NCBI RefSeq assembly: GCF_954871325.1
Contig: NC_088778.1
Coordinates: 1,550,001 to 1,614,000, forward strand
Direction: 5' to 3'
DNA: 64,000 nucleotides
DNA from: Gordionus sp. m RMFG-2023
Taxonomy: Eukaryota > Nematomorpha > Gordioida > Chordodea > Parachordodidae
The notes under the pieces were generated by a model. The model made no database searches, was not told the origin of the DNA, and was given only the letters and a program-made list of their open reading frames with translations. This document shows positions 59,633-64,000 of this stretch, in pieces (the first letter of the stretch is position 1; every line of letters begins with the position of its first letter). Both the position numbers and the translations under genes were made by a program.

Positions 59633-61014
59633 TCTCTTTGAAATCTTTAAGGGCGGATATTTCGTTCAAGAGTTTTTACACGTGAATTGTTATGCTAAAG
59701 GGGGTGGGGAAAAATTTTGTAACATAAATTATATGAAAATATAATAATTTAAAATTACGATTCGTGAAAAATAGTTGTTTCTTTCAAATGACATATATTA
59801 TTACTAATCAGTCAATACAAATCAGCCGGTGAAACCCCCTTCCCCCCCCCCCCCAATTTTTGGGGGTATAAATTATTATTTTTGAAAGAAATTCATAAAA
59901 ATTCTTTTACGTAAAACCCAAGAGAATAGCTTATAGCCAGCTGCTGATTTATGTATTTAGCTACTTTTCCAAAAAAAGTGAATGTATCGTCACTCTAGAG
60001 TATTGTATGTTATCGGCCTCTTTATGAGGTGCCATAGGGGTAGGGTTACCAGATGTCTTCCTTTGAGATGGCATGATGACATGTCCTATTTTGAGATGAC
60101 ATGTCAACAAAAATTTATTAATATTAGAGTGAATTTTTATTTTTAAAAAAAAATCAATTCATTCTGGTTACTTTTTTTTCTTCTTCTAAACTTAATTCCT
60201 ATTTTTAAAATCTTATTCTGTATTAATTTTTTTTAACTTTTTAATGCAAAAACAATTGTACTTTTCTTTCGACAATAAATAATCACCTATTTTCATAAAT
60301 AATGTTGGAATTTTTTGTATTGTAAATTTATGAGTACGTTTAAAATCGAAAAATAAGGGAAAACATTTAAGGCACATGTTTGCTTTCGATGCTTATACAT
60401 ACGTATATAGCATTATCCTAAAAAATATTTTGATTTGACCGATAACCGACCGGTAACCGACCCAATGACTAAGCACCGGCGTTGCTGGCGTTATCCGTGA
60501 AAAAAAAATCTTCATTTTTGGGTTTTTATACGCGTATATCTGTGTTGAGCATTATTCCTAAAAAATATTTTGATATGAACGATTGCCTAATTGAGAAATG
60601 TTCATTTTTATTTTTATAAAATCTAATAAATATACGTGTTAAACATTATCCTCCCCCACCCCCCAAAAAAAATATATTTTAAAAATATCGTGATTTGACC
60701 GATAACCGACTCTTAACCGAATAAAATTATTTGTTTATTATTATTACCTTTGCGTACTTTTCACTAAATTTTTTTTTTATTTTTTGGAAAATTTTAAATT
60801 TTAACGAAATCGGAACTTAGCTGGCGCTTAGCCGGGAATTTTCTACCGGGGGGGGGAGGGTGAGAGATGTTTTGTGTATAATTCCGTATTAAAATTAACC
60901 GAAGATCCTACCCTATTAAATTTGTTTAAACGATTTATATTATTTGGAGCGACCAATAGAGATCTGCGAAAGTAGCCCAACCCGAACCCGGCCCGAAGCC
61001 TAATATTTTTTAAG
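59633..61014. other. Intergenic, repeats only
   Basis: A poly-C run lies near 59836-59852. Three diverged copies of GCATTATCCTAAAAAATATT with TTTGACCGATAACCGAC lie at about 60410-60460, 60546-60590 and 60640-60720. A G run lies at about 60850-60856. No gene is seen. Confidence 0.5.
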
Positions 61015-61140
61015 AAAATTCGGGCCGGACCGGGTCGGGTCTTAGAAATCTCAAATTCGGGCCGGGTCGGGTCTTAGAAATCTCAAATTCGGGCCGTCGG
61101 GTCTAAGAAATCTCAAATTCGGGCCGGGTCGGGTTTGAAA
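61015..61140. repeat. GGGCCGGGTCGGGT short tandem repeat
   Basis: Four units of ATTCGGGCCGGGTCGGGTCT followed by (T)AGAAATCTCAA, with one shortened unit. Same GC-rich class as the islands at 34957, 36655 and 40165. Confidence 0.85.
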
Positions 61141-61374
61141 AATTAGACCCGATGCGGATAACATACTACCGAAAAGCTGGCATCAGATATCACGATACCC
61201 CTTAGAATAATAACTTGATATACGAGATCAAATCAGGTATTTGATTAAGTCTGTTAAATATATTATTACTATCGTTAATTAATACATTTTTAATTTTATC
61301 TATATCATTTTCAAATCCATTCAATATCTTACAACAACAACAATCCGGAAGCGTGAAGATATTGCTTAAAATGT

Positions 61375-62470
61375 AAACCCTTGCGGTAAGACTCTAAATA
61401 TGAAATCTGGGTATTATTTTATTCATTCCAGCTTTATACCGGCATATTTTAATTTTTGGTAAAATATAATGATTCAATAAATTTTACCAATGGAGCACTT
61501 ATATGTGTAATAAACCCTTGCGGTAAGACTCTAAATATGAAATCTGGGTATTATTTTATTTATTCCGGCTTTATACCGGCATATTTTAATTTTTGGTAAA
61601 ATATAATGATTCAATAAATTTTACCAATGGAGCACTTATATGTGTAATAAACCCTTGCGGTAAGACTCTAAATATGAAATCTGGGTATTATTTTATTTAT
61701 TCCGGCTTTATACCGGCATATTTTAATTTTTGGTAAAATATAATGATTCAATAAATTTTACCAATGGAGCACTTATATGTGTAATAAACCCTTGCGGTAA
61801 GACTCTAAATATGAAATCTGGGTATTATTTTATTCATTCCAGCTTTATACCGGCATATTTTAATTTTTGGTAAAATATAATGATTCAATAAATTTTACCA
61901 ATGGAGCACTTATATGTGTAATAAACCCTTGCGGTAAGACTCTAAATATGAAATCTGGGTATTATTTTATTTATTCCGGCTTTATACCGGCATATTTTAA
62001 TTTTTGGTAAAATATAATGATTCAATAAATTTTACCAATGGAGCACTTATATGTGTAATAAACCCTTGCGGTAAGACTCTAAATATGAAATCTGGGTATT
62101 ATTTTATTCATTCCGGCTTTATACCGGCATATTTTAATTTTTGGTAAAATATAATGATTCAATAAATTTTACCAATGGAGCACTTATATGTGTAATAAAC
62201 CCTTGCGGTAAGACTCTAAATATGAAATCTGGGTATTATTTTATTCATTCCGGCTTTATACCGGCATATTTTAATTTTTGGTAAAATATAATGATTCAAT
62301 AAATTTTACCAATGGAGCACTTATATGTGTAATAAACCCTTGCGGTAAGACTCTAAATATGAAATCTGGGTATTATTTTATTCATTCCGGCTTTATACCG
62401 GCATATTTTAATTTTTGGTAAAATATAATGATTCAATAAATTTTACCAATGGAGCACTTATATGTGTAAT
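61375..62470 (+). repeat. Satellite array: eight exact 137-bp units
   Basis: Units start at AAACCCTTGCGG at 61375, 61512, 61649, 61786, 61923, 62060, 62197 and 62334. Copies differ mainly at two sites, reading TTCATTCCAG (units 1, 4), TTTATTCCGG (2, 3, 5) or TTCATTCCGG (6-8). Each unit contains a 10-bp inverted pair TTGGTAAAAT/ATTTTACCAA. No open reading frame. Confidence 0.98.
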
Positions 62471-62847
62471 AAATGTAAGAAGGCCCAAGAATTCTGCAAA
62501 TTAAATATTTTATTTCTTTCCGAATTTTACAACGACATAAAAAAATAGTAATCAATAAACGCCGATTTTTTGCAAAATATAATATATTTCTCTTTTAATA
62601 TTATTATTTTTTTTTATCAATTATTTCTTATATAATAGATAAATATTTATTATAATACAACAATATTAAACCAGGATTTGTTGAATGTTGCTTTATTACG
62701 AGTAAATTTTGCTCTGCGAAGTTTGGGAATAATGGGGAAAAAAAACATCCTAAACAATATTATATTAGAATATAAATCATTAATTTAACCCCTTTCCCGA
62801 GAACTGATTTAGCAGCTGCCTCAGAGTCTGTTTGGCCGAATTTAGGA
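62471..62847. other. Intergenic, no gene seen
   Basis: AT-rich spacer between the satellite and the MULE fragments. Confidence 0.4.
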
Positions 62848-63001
62848 GTAAAGGATATCTGGCGTTAGGCACCAAAATTAATAATTTGAAAAAGTTTGAT
62901 ATATGTGTCCCTTGTTTTATTCGGAAGCAGCACATAGACGAAAGGTATCATAACACCTTCCAGTGCCAAAAACTTATAGGTTGCCTGTTCCATGGATTAC
63001 A
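62848..63001 (-). pseudogene. MULE transposase fragment, minus strand
   Basis: The minus strand reads GVMIPFVYVLLPNKTRDTYI, then KLF, matching the MULE (Mutator-like) core block P-V-Y-x-L-L-P-N-K. It is homologous to 63275-63577 but lacks about 100 bp between TTTTTGGCA and CTGGAAGG, removing the D-G-T-F catalytic block. A dead fragment. Confidence 0.7.
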
Positions 63002-63274
63002 GAGTCTTTATTACTAGTCGTAGAATATTCTGCTGATATCTCAATCTTCGAAATCGATTCAGGCATAGGGTGCCGGTATTTCGTCAGGAAGTGCACTCCT
63101 CAAGTATATAAATGATAGTATGGCCTCAGGATAGTTTTCTATCTATTTTTGATCAAACATCTTTTACCCATCCTTTGTTCATAAATATTTAACCGTGTCT
63201 CGAAGGGATTGTGAGCTATCATGTTTTTTAGTGCTTCTTTTTTTAAGCATCTCGAATGACCCTATTTCAAATAG

Positions 63275-63577
63275 ATGATCATGTTTACCAGAGGCTATGC
63301 ATATACCATCACATATACATTTGGCAATGGCAATCTGCTACCTATGGAACAGGGCAACCTATACGCTTTTGGCATTAATTCCATATTGCGCATGACCGGA
63401 AGTTCGGACATGATCTACGTGGATGGAACTGTTCATGTAGCTCCTAGCTTGTTTTATCAACTATATACCTTACATGTTATGTACGAAGGTGCTATGACAC
63501 CTTTCGTCTACACGCTGCTTCCGGATAAAACAAGGGAATCATATATCAGGCTTTTTTTCATCAATCCCTTGGGTTAG
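63275..63577 (+). pseudogene. MULE transposase fragment, plus strand
   Basis: An open stretch of 100 codons contains DMIYVDGTVHVAPSLFYQLY, then MYEGAMTPFVYTLLPDKTRE, then SYIRLFF. This is the MULE transposase core; the aspartate in VDGT is the first catalytic residue of the family's DDE triad. The second and third acidic residues and the zinc-binding regions are absent, and it ends in a stop, so it is a fragment of a once much longer protein (usually 500 residues or more). Confidence 0.8.
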
Positions 63578-64000
63578 TGAGCATGCACTTGAACCACACC
63601 AATGTTCACACAGTTGTGAGGCCCGGGATAACTGCCTTTTTGTAACGAGGATGACATACATCCGGTAAGGCAAAATTTCTATACTATGGCCTCTGAAAGT
63701 CCCATGCTCCTGGATTTTATGGAATATATGGATACGACACGGCTAAGCCACAATGCCACCCCATGGCATATATACAAAAAGGTATTTAAAACATAATTAA
63801 TAAATTCAAAAATTTTTCTTATATAACGGTCCCCGCACCTATAAACAATTTGGAGGGGTTTCATTGTGCCTTAAAGAGAAAAGTAGCGCACCAAATGTTT
63901 ATAATCTCATAAAATTTTTTAATAAATCTTCAGCATTTTAACAACCTTAAAATTATTCGGATCAACAGTGGATCTATGGTGTGGCGAAGACATTTAGAAA
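63578..64000. other. Window end, possible MULE remnants
   Basis: Coding-like scraps (NVYNLIKFFNK near 63895) might continue the MULE relic in shifted frames, but stops interrupt. The window cuts this region. Confidence 0.3.

Noticed and set aside
61375-62470. CRISPR array
   Set aside because: The 137-bp units repeat end to end with no unique spacers; this is a satellite in a eukaryotic genome.

Overview
The window is AT-rich eukaryotic nuclear DNA, most likely from an invertebrate animal or a close relative of animals. The evidence is spliced genes with GT/AG introns whose phases I could follow, divergent rhodopsin-like GPCRs, a CNDP-type M20 dipeptidase, BED zinc-finger genes, tRNA-derived SINE-like repeats, and DNA-transposon debris (hAT-type MITEs, MULE fragments). 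I cannot name the species. There are no bacterial operons, no CRISPR and no rRNA.

Left part (1-19 kb). A ten-exon reverse-strand gene (8093 to 3216) encodes an S9-family prolyl-oligopeptidase-like serine peptidase; all recovered intron phases agree. It includes the nucleophile motif, but the last exon(s) with the Asp and His are not visible. Next come a three-copy 260-bp tandem repeat, intronless GPCR A (minus strand), a decayed non-LTR-type retroelement tail split by a hAT MITE, a SINE-like repeat, and an intronless M20 dipeptidase (minus strand).

Middle (19-44 kb). Mostly noncoding, with microsatellites, short dispersed repeats and MITEs. It carries three more intronless GPCRs (B, C, D, all plus strand). 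A and B are an inverted duplicate pair that also shares sequence before the start and after the stop; C and D form a second pair. All four have a very long third intracellular loop with a conserved R-I-S-L-P motif, and lack several class-A hallmarks.

Right part (44-64 kb). Three BED-type zinc-finger exons lie on the plus strand. One is a lone exon (47.1 kb). One sits in a phase-consistent multi-exon gene (51.9-53.9 kb, perhaps to 56.3 kb). One starts a third gene (57.6-59.1 kb). A weak hAT-transposase-like fragment lies between the second and third. The window ends with an exact eight-copy 137-bp satellite and two head-to-head MULE transposase fragments.

The most interesting signals are the GPCR cluster with its conserved loop motif, the datable transposon insertions (MITE into retroelement, MITE into MITE, one insertion with a perfect 8-bp target duplication), the BED-finger cluster next to possible hAT remains, and recurring odd sequence classes: poly-C tracts, T-run/A-run palindromes and GGGCC-rich islands.
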